Shown piece after piece: positions 41,880 through 50,582 of a DNA stretch of 64,000 bases. Source of the DNA: Pseudomonas fluvialis. GTDB taxonomy: Bacteria; Pseudomonadota; Gammaproteobacteria; Pseudomonadales; Pseudomonadaceae. The stretch's first letter is position 1. Every line of letters starts with the position of its first letter. Location: the NCBI RefSeq assembly GCF_002234375.1, contig NZ_NMQV01000004.1, positions 1 to 64,000 of the forward strand. The letters run 5' to 3'. The translations under genes were made by a program, and so were the position numbers. The notes under the pieces were generated by a model. It was not told the origin of the DNA. It saw only the letters and a program-made list of their open reading frames with translations, and ran no database searches.

Positions 41880-42899
41880 TTGCGTCTCCTTGTCCTTTCT
41901 CTGCTTTTGCTCAGCCTGCCGCTGAGTGCTGCGTTGCCACTGACTGAGGCGCAGCGCGACTATCTGCGCCGCAATCCAGAAGTCAGCCTGTGTGTCGACC
42001 CGGATTGGCAGCCGTTCGAGATCATCGATGCGCGTGGTGAGCATCAGGGGATTGCTGCCGACCTGCTGCGCCTGGTCGCCGAGCGCGCCGGCTTGCGGCT
42101 GCGGATTCTGCCCACGGCCGACTGGGAGGCTTCGCTGGCGGCCTCGCGGGCTGGGCGCTGCCAGTTGCTCAGTTTTCTCAACCAGACAGCGGAGCGTGAT
42201 GCCTGGTTGCTATTCACTGAGCCCTTGTTCAACGACGTCAATGTGTTGATCAGTCGCGAGGAGTATCCGCCGGTGCGTGATCTTGCGGCGCTGGTTGGCG
42301 CACGGGTGGCTTTGCCCAGCGGTACCTCGATCGAGGAGCGCCTGCGTCGCCAGTACCCAGGGTTGCAGATTGTCCATACGCAGAACGAGGCGCAGGCGCT
42401 GTCACTGGTCAATCAGCGTGAAGCCGAACTGACCATGCGTTCACTGACCGTGGCCGCCTATACCATCAAGCAGGAAGGCTGGTTCAACCTGAAGATTGCC
42501 GGCCAGGTAGAAGGTTTCGATAACCTCTTCCGTATCGGCGTGCTGCGCAGCGAGCCGCTGTTGCGTGATCTGCTCAACCTGGCGATTGCCAGCCTGACGC
42601 CGGCCGAGGTCAATGCCATCGTCAATCGCCATGTGCCCATCCGTATCGAGTCGCCAACCAATTATCGGCTGGCCGCGCAGGTGACACTGGTATTTGCCCT
42701 GGTGTTGCTCAGCAACCTGTTCTGGATTCGTCGCTTGCGGCGACTCAATCGCCGTTTGCAACACAAGTCCAGCACCGATGTGCTGACCGGCCTGGCCAAT
42801 CGCAGCGAGCTCAATCGCCGTTCGCAGATATGTTTCGAGCATGGCGCTGGCTGTCCTGCCACAGTTGCTGGCCCTGTTCGAGAAAGGCACGGCGATTGA
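41880..42899 (+). pseudogene. Periplasmic sensor diguanylate cyclase, truncated at the start of its GGDEF domain
   Basis: The 339-codon frame begins at TTG 41880 (AGG six bases upstream). It encodes a signal peptide, a bacterial extracellular solute-binding (SBP_bac_3) domain (VSLCVDPDWQPFEIID onwards to about residue 250), a membrane span (VTLVFALVLLSNLFWI) and the first residues of a GGDEF domain, STDVLTGLANRSELNRR. There the match stops, and the frame runs into the opposite-strand gene and ends after about 23 unrelated residues. The catalytic GGDEF core is missing, so it cannot make cyclic di-GMP. The sensor part is intact and may still be made. Confidence 0.8.
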
Positions 42900-43941
42900 G
42901 CAGCCCGGTCAGCGGGTCCTGGCGGGCCAGGCTTTCTGCCTGGCGACGGGCTTGCTGATGCTGGCGCATCTGGTAGGCCAGGGCCAGGGCCAGCAGGCTG
43001 GCTTCGAGCAGAATGCCCAGGTCGACGGCCCGATAGGTCAGTGGGTTGAAGGGGATTACCCCCCCACACGGCCAGGTCGGTCAGTGCCGTGCCGAGCATG
43101 CCGCACAGCGTCGCGGCGAGGAAATAACGTGCGGCAACGCGACCATGATGCAGGCTGAGCCAGCCTGCGGCGACCATCAGCAGGGTGTACAGCAGTACGC
43201 TGGCGAAGGCTAGGTGATTGGCCAGGGCGTGCCAGTCGGCCAGTACGCAAAGGATCAGCAGCAGCACGGCCAGGCGGCTGCCATGACGCAGAGCCTGGTC
43301 GAGGCGCGGTGCGTGGCTGGCCAGGTCGAGAAAGTGCCGGGCAAAGCGCAAGCCGGTCCAGGCCAGGGCCATCATCAGCAGTAGGGTGGAGTAGCGCTTG
43401 AGGTACAGCGAATCCGGCCACAGCCAGGCTCCGGCATGGCCGGTGTAGGACAGGTTGAGGAGAATGAACGTGGCCAGGTACAGCGAGTAGTAGAGGTTGC
43501 TGGTTTCGCGCAGGCCGGCATACAACATCAGGTTATAGGCGATCAGTGCCAGCAGAAAGCCGTACAGGGCGCCATAGCTGTACTGGCTGAGCTGTTGTGC
43601 CAGGTCGACCTGTTGGCTGTCGAGCAGGCGCATCGGCAGGATCAACGCATCAGCGGTAGCGACGCGCAGGTACAGCGCGCTATCGGGGGAATCTGCACAT
43701 CGAGCAGGAACCCCATGCCTGGGCTGGCCTGTTGGCTACGCTGTAGTTGACCGCTGGCCTGCGCCTGGCTGAGTGTCTGCAGATCCTTGCCGCTGGCGGG
43801 TCCCAGGTACAGCTGGCGCCCCAGATAACCGCTATTTGCCTGACTGACGTCCACGCGTGCTTCGGCCGGGCCGGCCACCAGGCAGACCAGCAGGCAGGCC
43901 AGCTTGGCCAGCCGGCGGTGAAGGGGGCATGCAACGAACAT
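42811..43941 (-). pseudogene. 7TMR-DISM sensor diguanylate cyclase, frameshifted twice and truncated in its GGDEF domain
   Basis: Starts at ATG 43941 with a signal peptide (LAKLACLLVCLVAGPAEA) and a 7TMR-DISMED2-like extracellular part. The frame breaks at a C5 run near 43686-43690 (one more C would restore it), continues through seven-span DISM helices (YGALYGFLLALIAYNLMLYAG onwards), then breaks again at a G7 run near 43058-43064 (one fewer G restores it). The restored frame reads LLEASLLALALAYQMRQ and DPLTGLLNRRAFLEQGQ, then loses similarity after QRHARN and stops at 42811-42813. The GGDEF core is absent. Frameshifts could be real or homopolymer sequencing errors; the truncation is independent of them. 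Confidence 0.78.
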
Positions 43942-44008
43942 GGCGACCTGGCAAACGGGAAGGTGCCTTGCAGTCTAGTCGCTGCCTGGCACATGGCCAG
44001 CAGCCTAC

Positions 44009-45796
44009 TCAGCGCTGCTCGCTTTGCGGGGTGACGCGCAGCACTTCCTCGATGGTGGTCTGTCCGGCGGCGATCTTCTGTGCGCCGGACAGGCGCAGAC
44101 TGCGCATGCCTTCCTTGAACGCCTGGCGGCGCAAGGCGCTGATATCGGTGTCGGGCTGGATCAGCTGCTTCATGCTGTCCGACAACAGCATGATTTCGTA
44201 GACCCCGGCGCGCCCTCGGTAGCCGGTATCGCGGCACTCCAGGCAACCGACAGCGCGTTGCGCGCTGCTCGGCAGCGGTGCGCTCCACGGCCGGGTGAGT
44301 GCCTGCCAGTCTTCAGCATCCAGTTCCTGCGGGGCCTTGCAGTGCGGGCACAGGGTGCGCACCAGACGCTGCGCCATGACGCCGAGCAGCGTGGCCTTGA
44401 GCAGGTAGTAGGGCACGCCCAGCTCCAGCAGGCGGCTAATTGCGCTGGGCGCGTCATTGGTGTGCAGGGTCGACAGCACCAGGTGGCCGGTGAGTGCCGC
44501 CTGGATGGCCATTTCCGCGGTTTCCAGGTCGCGGATCTCGCCGACCATGATGATGTCCGGGTCCTGGCGCATCAGCGCGCGCACGCCGCTGGCGAAGCTC
44601 AGGTCGATATTGTGCTGTACCTGCATCTGGTTGAAGGCCGGCTCGATCATCTCGATGGGGTCTTCGATGGTGCAGACATTCACTTCGTCGGTGGCCAGTT
44701 GCTTGAGCGTGGTGTACAGGGTGGTGGTCTTGCCCGAGCCGGTGGGGCCGGTAACCAGGATGATGCCGTTGGGCTGGCTGGTCATGCTCTGCCAGCGGCG
44801 CAAGTCGTCAGCGGAAAAGCCCAGCTGGTCGAAGCCCTTGAGCAGCACTTCGGGGTCGAAGATACGCATCACCAGCTTCTCGCCGAAGGCGGTGGGCAGG
44901 GTCGACAGGCGCAGCTCCACCTCGCCACCGTCCGGGGTCTTGGTCTTGATGCGGCCGTCCTGCGGCTTGCGTTTTTCCGCGACGTTCATGCGCCCGAGGG
45001 TTTTCAGGCGGCTGACCATGGCCATGGTGACCTGCGGCGGGAACTGGTAGACGTTGTGCAGCACGCCGTCGATGCGAAAGCGTACGTTGCCCTGCTCGCG
45101 GCGCGGCTCGATGTGAATGTCGCTGGCGCGCTGCTGGTAGGCGTACTGGAACAGCCAGTCGACGATATTGACGATATGCGCGTCGTTGGCATCCGGCTCC
45201 TGATCGCTGGCGCCGAGGCTGAGCAGCTGCTCGAAGTTGCCGATGCCGGTGATTTTCTGTTCGTTGCTGCTGGCCCCGCTGACCGAGCGTGCCAGGCGGT
45301 AGAACTCGTTGGTAAATCGCTGGATGTCCGCAGGATTGGCCACTACCCGGTGGATCGGTCGCTTGTGGATATGCGCCAGGTTGGCTTCCCAGCTGCTGAC
45401 GAAGGGTTGTGCGCTGGCAATGCTGATCTGTTCGCTGTCCACCGCTACGGCGAGGATTTTGTGGCGTTGCGCGAAGGCATGCGACATGAGTGCCGTGGTG
45501 GCGGCGACGTCGATCTTTAGCGGGTCGATGCGCAGGTAGGGCTGGCCGGCCAGTTCGGCCAGCCACAGAGTCAGTCCTTCCAGTTCCAGGCGGCGGCCGG
45601 GGTGGGCCAGGTCGTCCAGCTGTTGCGCGGCGATGAATTCCAGCGGGTGCTGGGCACTGGCGGCACTGCTGGCGCGGCGCAGGTTCAGGCACTGCTCGGC
45701 ATTGGCCGGGCTGAGCCGGCCCTGCTCGACCAGCAGGCGCAGCAGGTCGTTGAGGTCGAGCCAGCGGTCGGGCGCGGTGGGTGCGAGGTTGGACAT
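44009..45796 (-). CDS. GspE/PilB-family type II/IV secretion ATPase
   Basis: A 595-residue cytoplasmic hexameric ATPase. The N-terminal MshEN-like part covers residues 1-160; the ATPase domain has Walker A GPTGSGKTT (near residue 350), Asp box EDPIEM, Walker B IIMVGEIRD and His box LSTLHTND. A zinc site is present (CPHC then CLEC, RGRAGVYEI). No pilin, secretin or platform genes lie beside it, so its machine is unknown. AAGGAG precedes ATG 45796, which rules out the longer upstream frame that overlaps the CYTH gene. It lies downstream of the CYTH/CHAD gene on the same strand. Confidence 0.9.
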   Translation of the reverse strand: MSNLAPTAPDRWLDLNDLLRLLVEQGRLSPANAEQCLNLRRASSAASAQHPLEFIAAQQLDDLAHPGRRLELEGLTLWLAELAGQPYLRIDPLKIDVAATTALMSHAFAQRHKILAVAVDSEQISIASAQPFVSSWEANLAHIHKRPIHRVVANPADIQRFTNEFYRLARSVSGASSNEQKITGIGNFEQLLSLGASDQEPDANDAHIVNIVDWLFQYAYQQRASDIHIEPRREQGNVRFRIDGVLHNVYQFPPQVTMAMVSRLKTLGRMNVAEKRKPQDGRIKTKTPDGGEVELRLSTLPTAFGEKLVMRIFDPEVLLKGFDQLGFSADDLRRWQSMTSQPNGIILVTGPTGSGKTTTLYTTLKQLATDEVNVCTIEDPIEMIEPAFNQMQVQHNIDLSFASGVRALMRQDPDIIMVGEIRDLETAEMAIQAALTGHLVLSTLHTNDAPSAISRLLELGVPYYLLKATLLGVMAQRLVRTLCPHCKAPQELDAEDWQALTRPWSAPLPSSAQRAVGCLECRDTGYRGRAGVYEIMLLSDSMKQLIQPDTDISALRRQAFKEGMRSLRLSGAQKIAAGQTTIEEVLRVTPQSEQR

Positions 45797-45828
45797 GCGA
45801 ACTCCTTGTGCCGGTGCGCCGCGCCAGC

Positions 45829-47187
45829 TTAGCGGATCAGTTGCTTCCAGGCCTTGAGGCCGGCCACAGTCTGCGCCTGCAGGCGACGTTGCTCGTTGTC
45901 GGCGTTCGATTGGGCGGCCAGTTGTTGCAGCTTGTGCAGCTCGCCATACAGGCGGTCGCTCTCCTCCAGGGGCAGCGTGCCGCGTGCCAGACGCAGCCAG
46001 GCACATAGGCGGTCGAGGCGGGGCAGTTGTTCGGCCAGTGCAGCCGGTTCGTGCAGGTAGCGTGGCAGGCGCAGTTCGCCGGCTTCTTCGCTCAACAGGC
46101 GGGGCAGCCAGCTGGCCAGGGCGGCCTGGCCCTGGCGGGTACCGCGGGCCGTGCGGTTGACGGTCCAGGCGCGCAGCCACAGCCATTGCGAGAGCTGCAG
46201 GGAGAGCAGGCCCCAGCGGGTGTTCTGCAGCTCTGCGGCGAACTGCGCCACCGCCTGTTGGCGTACCTGTTCATCTTCGCCGCCGGCCTGCAGGCGTGGC
46301 CGCCAGTCGGCGAGCAGGGCATCCAGGCCTTCGCGCAGCATGCGGCTGCTGCTGCGGGGGGCGGCTTGGCCCAGGCTGGCGAGCAGGGCGCGCAGGTCGA
46401 TCAGTTGTTGCAGCCAATGCTGCAGCTGGCGCCAGTGGCCGCTATGCCGGTACTGCTCGGCCAGCCGCTGACTGCTGCCCAGCAGGTGCCAGGCCAGCTC
46501 GGCAAAGGCCTGGTCAAGGCTGCACTCGGCGCTCAGGCTGGGCAGTGTGGGTAGGTTGTCGTAGCTGTCCGCGTCGAACAGGCGGTAGCCGCGTTCGGCC
46601 TTGCTGATATCACAGGGCATCAGCGGCAGGCTGGCCGCCAGCTCCACGGCCAGCTCGAGAAGGGCGGCGGGTTCACCCTGGCGCAGTTCCAGTTCCAGCT
46701 CGCTGATGGCCTCGCTCTGGCTGCCGGCGATCACCTGGCCCTGGTCAAGGGCGGCCTCGATGACCACCCGCGTCTTGCCGCGACCCCAGGCGATTTCCGC
46801 CTTCTCGCGGACGAAGTCGGTGCGGAAGATTGGCTGCAGCTGGCGTTTGTCCAGGTTGGCCAGGCTGGCCGGCCAGCAGCTGTCGTCGAGCAGCGTCAGA
46901 TCGAGCTGCGCGCTGCCCAGCATCCAGTCCCATTCGTTGCGTTCGGATAGCCCGGCCACGCTGTTGCCACGGCTTTTCAGGGTCTGGATCAACTGTTCGC
47001 CATCACGCCGTACGCGCAGCGCTACGCGGGCGTGCGCCAGGTCGCGGGCGGCGGTGTCGTAGTACTGGTTGAACAGTTCGACCCGTTGCCAGCCGGACTT
47101 GTTGCGTTTTTTCAGCAGCGGATGATCACGTAGCGTCTGCAGGGTGGCCTGGCTGGCGCGCAGTTTGATTTCGGTTTCTTTGCCCAT
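45829..47187 (-). CDS. CYTH and CHAD domain protein (inorganic triphosphatase YgiF-like)
   Basis: A 452-residue cytoplasmic protein. The N-terminal CYTH domain (residues 1-200) begins with the ExExK motif ETEIKLR and has the tunnel strands VELFNQYYDT, LRVRRDG and LELELRQGEP; it probably hydrolyses triphosphate. The C-terminal CHAD domain (about 220-440) is a helical bundle with conserved basic residues that binds polyphosphate. Its divergent neighbours are a DUF47 protein and a phosphate transporter, which fits a role in phosphate or polyphosphate metabolism. Confidence 0.9.
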   Translation of the reverse strand: MGKETEIKLRASQATLQTLRDHPLLKKRNKSGWQRVELFNQYYDTAARDLAHARVALRVRRDGEQLIQTLKSRGNSVAGLSERNEWDWMLGSAQLDLTLLDDSCWPASLANLDKRQLQPIFRTDFVREKAEIAWGRGKTRVVIEAALDQGQVIAGSQSEAISELELELRQGEPAALLELAVELAASLPLMPCDISKAERGYRLFDADSYDNLPTLPSLSAECSLDQAFAELAWHLLGSSQRLAEQYRHSGHWRQLQHWLQQLIDLRALLASLGQAAPRSSSRMLREGLDALLADWRPRLQAGGEDEQVRQQAVAQFAAELQNTRWGLLSLQLSQWLWLRAWTVNRTARGTRQGQAALASWLPRLLSEEAGELRLPRYLHEPAALAEQLPRLDRLCAWLRLARGTLPLEESDRLYGELHKLQQLAAQSNADNEQRRLQAQTVAGLKAWKQLIR

Positions 47188-47263
47188 GATGGTCGAGGTC
47201 TTGCCTGCAAATAAAGTGTTAACGTCAGGTTACAGCCTGCTGGCGAGGCCTGGGGGCGAGCTT

Positions 47264-47269
47264 TATACT
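47264..47269 (+). promoter_or_regulatory. Candidate -10 box of the DUF47-pit operon
   Basis: TATACT at 47264-47269, 34 bases before the DUF47 start codon. The hexamer at -35 spacing (TGGCGA) is poor, so an activator may be needed. No convincing Pho box was found. Confidence 0.35.
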
Positions 47270-47302
47270 TGCGCCCTTCTCAATAGCGGGGCTTGCCCTC
47301 TT

Positions 47303-47980
47303 ATGCCAATCAATCCCTTTGTCAGCCTGTTCGGTCGCTCGCCCATCGGGCCGATGCAGCGCCATATCGCCACGGCGCACGAATGTGCCGCCAACCTGGT
47401 GCCCTTCTTCGAGGCGGTGATGGCCGCTGACTGGGCCAAGGTCGAACAGGTGCAGCAGGAAATGGCGCGCCTGGAACACGAGGCCGACAAGCTGAAGAAA
47501 AGCGTGCGTCTGCACCTGCCCAAGAGCCTGTTCCTGCCCGTGCCGCGCTCGGACTTGCTGGAGCTGCTGAGTGTACAGGACAAAGTTGCCAACCGCGCCA
47601 AGGACATTGCCGGGCTGATGCTCGGCCGGCAGATGCATATTCCGCATAGCCTGCAGCCGCAGATGCTGGCCTATGTGAAACGTGCCGTGGATGCCAGCGC
47701 GCAGGCGCTGAAGGCCATGAACGAGCTGGATGAGCTGCTGGAGACCGGTTTTGGCGGTCGTGAAGCGACCCTGGTGGAGTCCATGGTCGAGGAGCTGGAA
47801 GCTATCGAGCGGGATACCGACCGCATGCAGATCGAGGTGCGTCGTGCCCTCTATGCGCTGGAAAAGGAACTGCCTCCGGTCGACGTGATGTTTCTCTACA
47901 AGATCATCGACTGGGTCGGTGATGTGGCCGATCGCGCCGAGCGCGTCGGCAACCGATTGGAACAGTTGCTGGCGCGCTAA
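47303..47980 (+). CDS. DUF47 (TIGR00153) phosphate transport regulator-like protein
   Basis: A 225-residue helical, PhoU-like cytoplasmic protein. Family features are the start NPFVSLFGRSPIGPMQRH, the acidic helix ARLEHEADKLKKSVRLHLPKSL and the repeated D/E-rich helices that bind metals. It is almost always paired with a Pit transporter, as here (39 bases to the pit start), and is thought to modulate that carrier. ATG 47303 is chosen because it fits the family length; the upstream frame is non-coding in character. Confidence 0.9.
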   Translation: MPINPFVSLFGRSPIGPMQRHIATAHECAANLVPFFEAVMAADWAKVEQVQQEMARLEHEADKLKKSVRLHLPKSLFLPVPRSDLLELLSVQDKVANRAKDIAGLMLGRQMHIPHSLQPQMLAYVKRAVDASAQALKAMNELDELLETGFGGREATLVESMVEELEAIERDTDRMQIEVRRALYALEKELPPVDVMFLYKIIDWVGDVADRAERVGNRLEQLLAR

Positions 47981-48019
47981 GCGCCAGTGTTCTTTCTGGC
48001 TATTACGGATTTAACTGTT

Positions 48020-49282
48020 ATGACTCTTATCGCGGATTACGGCCTCGTACTCCTGGTGCTCGCCTGCCTGTTCGGTTTCTTCATGGCCTGGGGCGTCGGC
48101 GCCAACGATGTAGCCAATGCCATGGGTACCTCGGTGGGTTCACGTGCACTGACCATCAAGCAGGCGATTATCATCGCCATGGTCTTCGAGTTCGCGGGCG
48201 CCTACCTGGCGGGCGGGCAAGTCACCGAAACCATCAAAAGTGGCATTGTCGATGCCTCGGTCATCCCGCCACAGCTGATGGTGCTGGGCATGATGTCGGC
48301 GCTATTGGCTGCCGGCACCTGGCTGCTGATTGCCTCCACACGTGGCTGGCCAGTATCCACTACGCACTCGATTGTCGGTGCGGTCATCGGTTTTGCCGCC
48401 GTGGGCATCTCCATGGACGCGGTGCACTGGGAGGGCGTTGGCCCCATCGTCGCCAGTTGGGTCGTTTCGCCGGTGCTCTCCGGCCTGGTCGCTTTCGGGA
48501 TTTTCGTCAGCGTGCAGAAGCTGATCATCGATACCGATAACCCGTTCCTCAATGCCAAGCGTTTCGTGCCCCTGTACATGTTTGCCACCGGCTTCATGGT
48601 CAGCATCATGACGGTAACCAAGGGGCTCAAGCATATCGGCCTCAACCTGTCGCCTTTCGAGGGTTTCCTGCTGGCCGTGGGGATTGGTGTGGCGGTGATG
48701 CTGCTGGGTGTGGCCCTGCTGAGTCGTATTCGCGTGGATGCCGAAGCCGACAAGGACTTCCACTATGCCAGCGTGGAAAAAGTGTTTGCCGTGCTGATGA
48801 TCTTTACCGCCTGCTCCATGGCCTTTGCCCATGGCTCGAACGATGTGGCTAACGCGGTAGGCCCGCTGGCAGCCATCGTCGGGGTGATCCAGTCCGGTGG
48901 CGAAGCAGTCGGTGCCAAGGCGGCGCTGCCGAGCTGGGTGTTGCTGCTCGGTGCGGTGGGTATCGTGATTGGCCTGGCCACCTATGGCTACAAGGTGATC
49001 GCTACTATCGGCAAGGAAATCACCGAGTTGACGCCGAGCCGTGGCTTTGCCGCCGAACTGGCTACTGCGACGACGGTAGTCGGCGCTTCGGCTATCGGCC
49101 TGCCGGTATCCACCACGCACACTCTGGTGGGTGCGGTGCTGGGGGTAGGTATTGCGCGGGGTATTGGTGCGCTGAACCTGGGCGTGATCGGTTCGATCTT
49201 CATGTCCTGGGTTATCACCCTGCCGGTAGGGGCTTTCCTGTCGATCGTGTTCTTCTTCGTGTTGCGCAGCATCTTCACCTGA
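48020..49282 (+). CDS. pit: Low-affinity inorganic phosphate transporter, Pit family
   Basis: A 420-residue inner-membrane proton or metal-phosphate symporter with about ten spans. The two inverted halves carry the signature repeats GANDVANAMGTSVGS and GSNDVANAVGPLAAI, and the paired motifs WPVSTTHSIVG and LPVSTTHTLVG. ATG 48020 is preferred; an in-frame GTG at 47987 would add eleven residues. It is co-transcribed with the DUF47 gene. Confidence 0.93.
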   Translation: MTLIADYGLVLLVLACLFGFFMAWGVGANDVANAMGTSVGSRALTIKQAIIIAMVFEFAGAYLAGGQVTETIKSGIVDASVIPPQLMVLGMMSALLAAGTWLLIASTRGWPVSTTHSIVGAVIGFAAVGISMDAVHWEGVGPIVASWVVSPVLSGLVAFGIFVSVQKLIIDTDNPFLNAKRFVPLYMFATGFMVSIMTVTKGLKHIGLNLSPFEGFLLAVGIGVAVMLLGVALLSRIRVDAEADKDFHYASVEKVFAVLMIFTACSMAFAHGSNDVANAVGPLAAIVGVIQSGGEAVGAKAALPSWVLLLGAVGIVIGLATYGYKVIATIGKEITELTPSRGFAAELATATTVVGASAIGLPVSTTHTLVGAVLGVGIARGIGALNLGVIGSIFMSWVITLPVGAFLSIVFFFVLRSIFT

Positions 49283-49298
49283 TTGGCGGTTTCCTCGG

Positions 49299-49334
49299 CG
49301 CGAGTGATCGCCCTATCATGGGCCATCACTCGCG
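49299..49334 (+). promoter_or_regulatory. Strong hairpin touching the argE ribosome binding site
   Basis: CGCGAGTGAT (49299-49308) and ATCACTCGCG (49325-49334) form a perfect ten-base stem. After one C/C mismatch an inner stem GCCC/GGGC closes a six-base loop TATCAT. The last stem base is the first G of the GGAG ribosome site of argE (49334-49337). There is no U-run, so it is not an ordinary intrinsic terminator. It may end pit transcription in another way or modulate argE translation. Confidence 0.6.
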
Positions 49335-49344
49335 GAGAGCGCCG

Positions 49345-50514
49345 ATGTCGCTACCACCCCTCAAGGAACAATTCGCTGCGCTGATCGCCGCGCCTTCGGT
49401 GAGTTGCACCCAGCCTGGATGGGATCAGTCCAACCTGGCGGTCATCGAGCTGCTGGCCGCCTGGCTGGGCGAGCTGGGCTTCAGTTGCGAGATCCAGTCG
49501 GTAGCGCCGGGTAAGGCCAACCTGTTGGCCAGCCTGGGCAGTGGCCCGGGTGGCCTGGTACTGGCCGGACATTCCGATACCGTACCTTTCGACGCGGCGC
49601 TCTGGCAGAGCGACCCGTTGCGCCTGAGCGAACAGGGCGACCGTTGGGTCGGCCTGGGCGTTTGCGACATGAAGGGCTTCTTTCCGCTGGTCATCGAGGC
49701 CGTGCGTGGCTTGCAGGGCCAGCCGTTGCAGCAGCCGCTGTTGGTGCTGGCCACCTGTGATGAAGAGAGTTCGATGAGTGGCGCGCGGGCCCTAGCGGAC
49801 GCTGGCCGCCCCCTGGGGCGTGCCGCGGTGATCGGCGAGCCGACTGGATTGCGGCCGATTCGCCTGCACAAGGGGGTGATGATGGAGCGCATCGACATCC
49901 TCGGGCAAAGCGGTCATTCCTCCGATCCCAGCCTGGGCCGCAATGCCATGGAAGCCATGCATGACGTGATGAGTGCGCTGCGCGCGCTGCGCGGGCAGTG
50001 GCAGGACACCTTTCGCAATGCGCAGTTTTCCGTGCCGCAGCCGACGCTCAACTTCGGCTGCATCCATGGGGGCGACAATCCCAACCGCATTTGCGGGCAG
50101 TGTTCGCTGGAGTTCGACCTGCGCCCGCTACCGGGTATGGATGCCGAGTGGTTGCGTGCGGCGATTCGCGAGAAATTGCAGCCGATTGCCCACCAGCATC
50201 AGGTGCGTATCGACTACGGGCCGCTGTTTCCCGGTGTGCCGCCCTTCGAGGAGCCGGCTGACAGTGAGCTGGTGCGCCTCGCCGAGCGCCTCACCGGGCA
50301 TGCCGCCGAGGCGGTGGCCTTCGGCACCGAGGCGCCTTACCTGCAACAGTTGGGTTGTCAGACCCTGGTGCTGGGGCCGGGCGATATCGCCTGCGCCCAT
50401 CAGCCAGGTGAGTACCTGCAACTGGCGCGCATCGCGCCGACCGTCCAGCTGTTGCGTCAACTGATCAGCCACTATTGCCTGACCCCGGCCAGCCTGCCGG
50501 CAGCGCGACGATGA
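49345..50514 (+). CDS. argE: Acetylornithine deacetylase
   Basis: A 389-residue M20-family zinc deacetylase that makes ornithine from N-acetylornithine. Metal-site motifs are LAGHSDTVPFD, VCDMKGF and CDEESSMSG; the dimerisation domain follows (QSGHSSDP), and the ArgE-type end AFGTEAPYLQQLG is present. ATG 49345 has GGAG eight bases upstream, partly inside a hairpin. It lies directly before argA, so two arginine biosynthesis genes sit together, as in other pseudomonads. Confidence 0.9.
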   Translation: MSLPPLKEQFAALIAAPSVSCTQPGWDQSNLAVIELLAAWLGELGFSCEIQSVAPGKANLLASLGSGPGGLVLAGHSDTVPFDAALWQSDPLRLSEQGDRWVGLGVCDMKGFFPLVIEAVRGLQGQPLQQPLLVLATCDEESSMSGARALADAGRPLGRAAVIGEPTGLRPIRLHKGVMMERIDILGQSGHSSDPSLGRNAMEAMHDVMSALRALRGQWQDTFRNAQFSVPQPTLNFGCIHGGDNPNRICGQCSLEFDLRPLPGMDAEWLRAAIREKLQPIAHQHQVRIDYGPLFPGVPPFEEPADSELVRLAERLTGHAAEAVAFGTEAPYLQQLGCQTLVLGPGDIACAHQPGEYLQLARIAPTVQLLRQLISHYCLTPASLPAARR

Positions 50515-50582
50515 GGCCTGCCTGCCGCTGTCCGTCGCGCCCCGTCGTGGGCTGAATCAACGCTGCGTCAAATGGATTGTTC

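Noticed and set aside
42662-43645. The 327-codon frame as a complete gene
   Set aside because: Its N-terminal part lacks a start and signal, and its last 120 residues are out of frame; restoring two homopolymer indels gives one longer broken 7TMR-DISM gene.
47221-47245. Pho box before the DUF47-pit genes
   Set aside because: CTGTAAC-CTGA-CGTTAAC on the minus strand resembles the consensus only loosely and points the wrong way for these genes.
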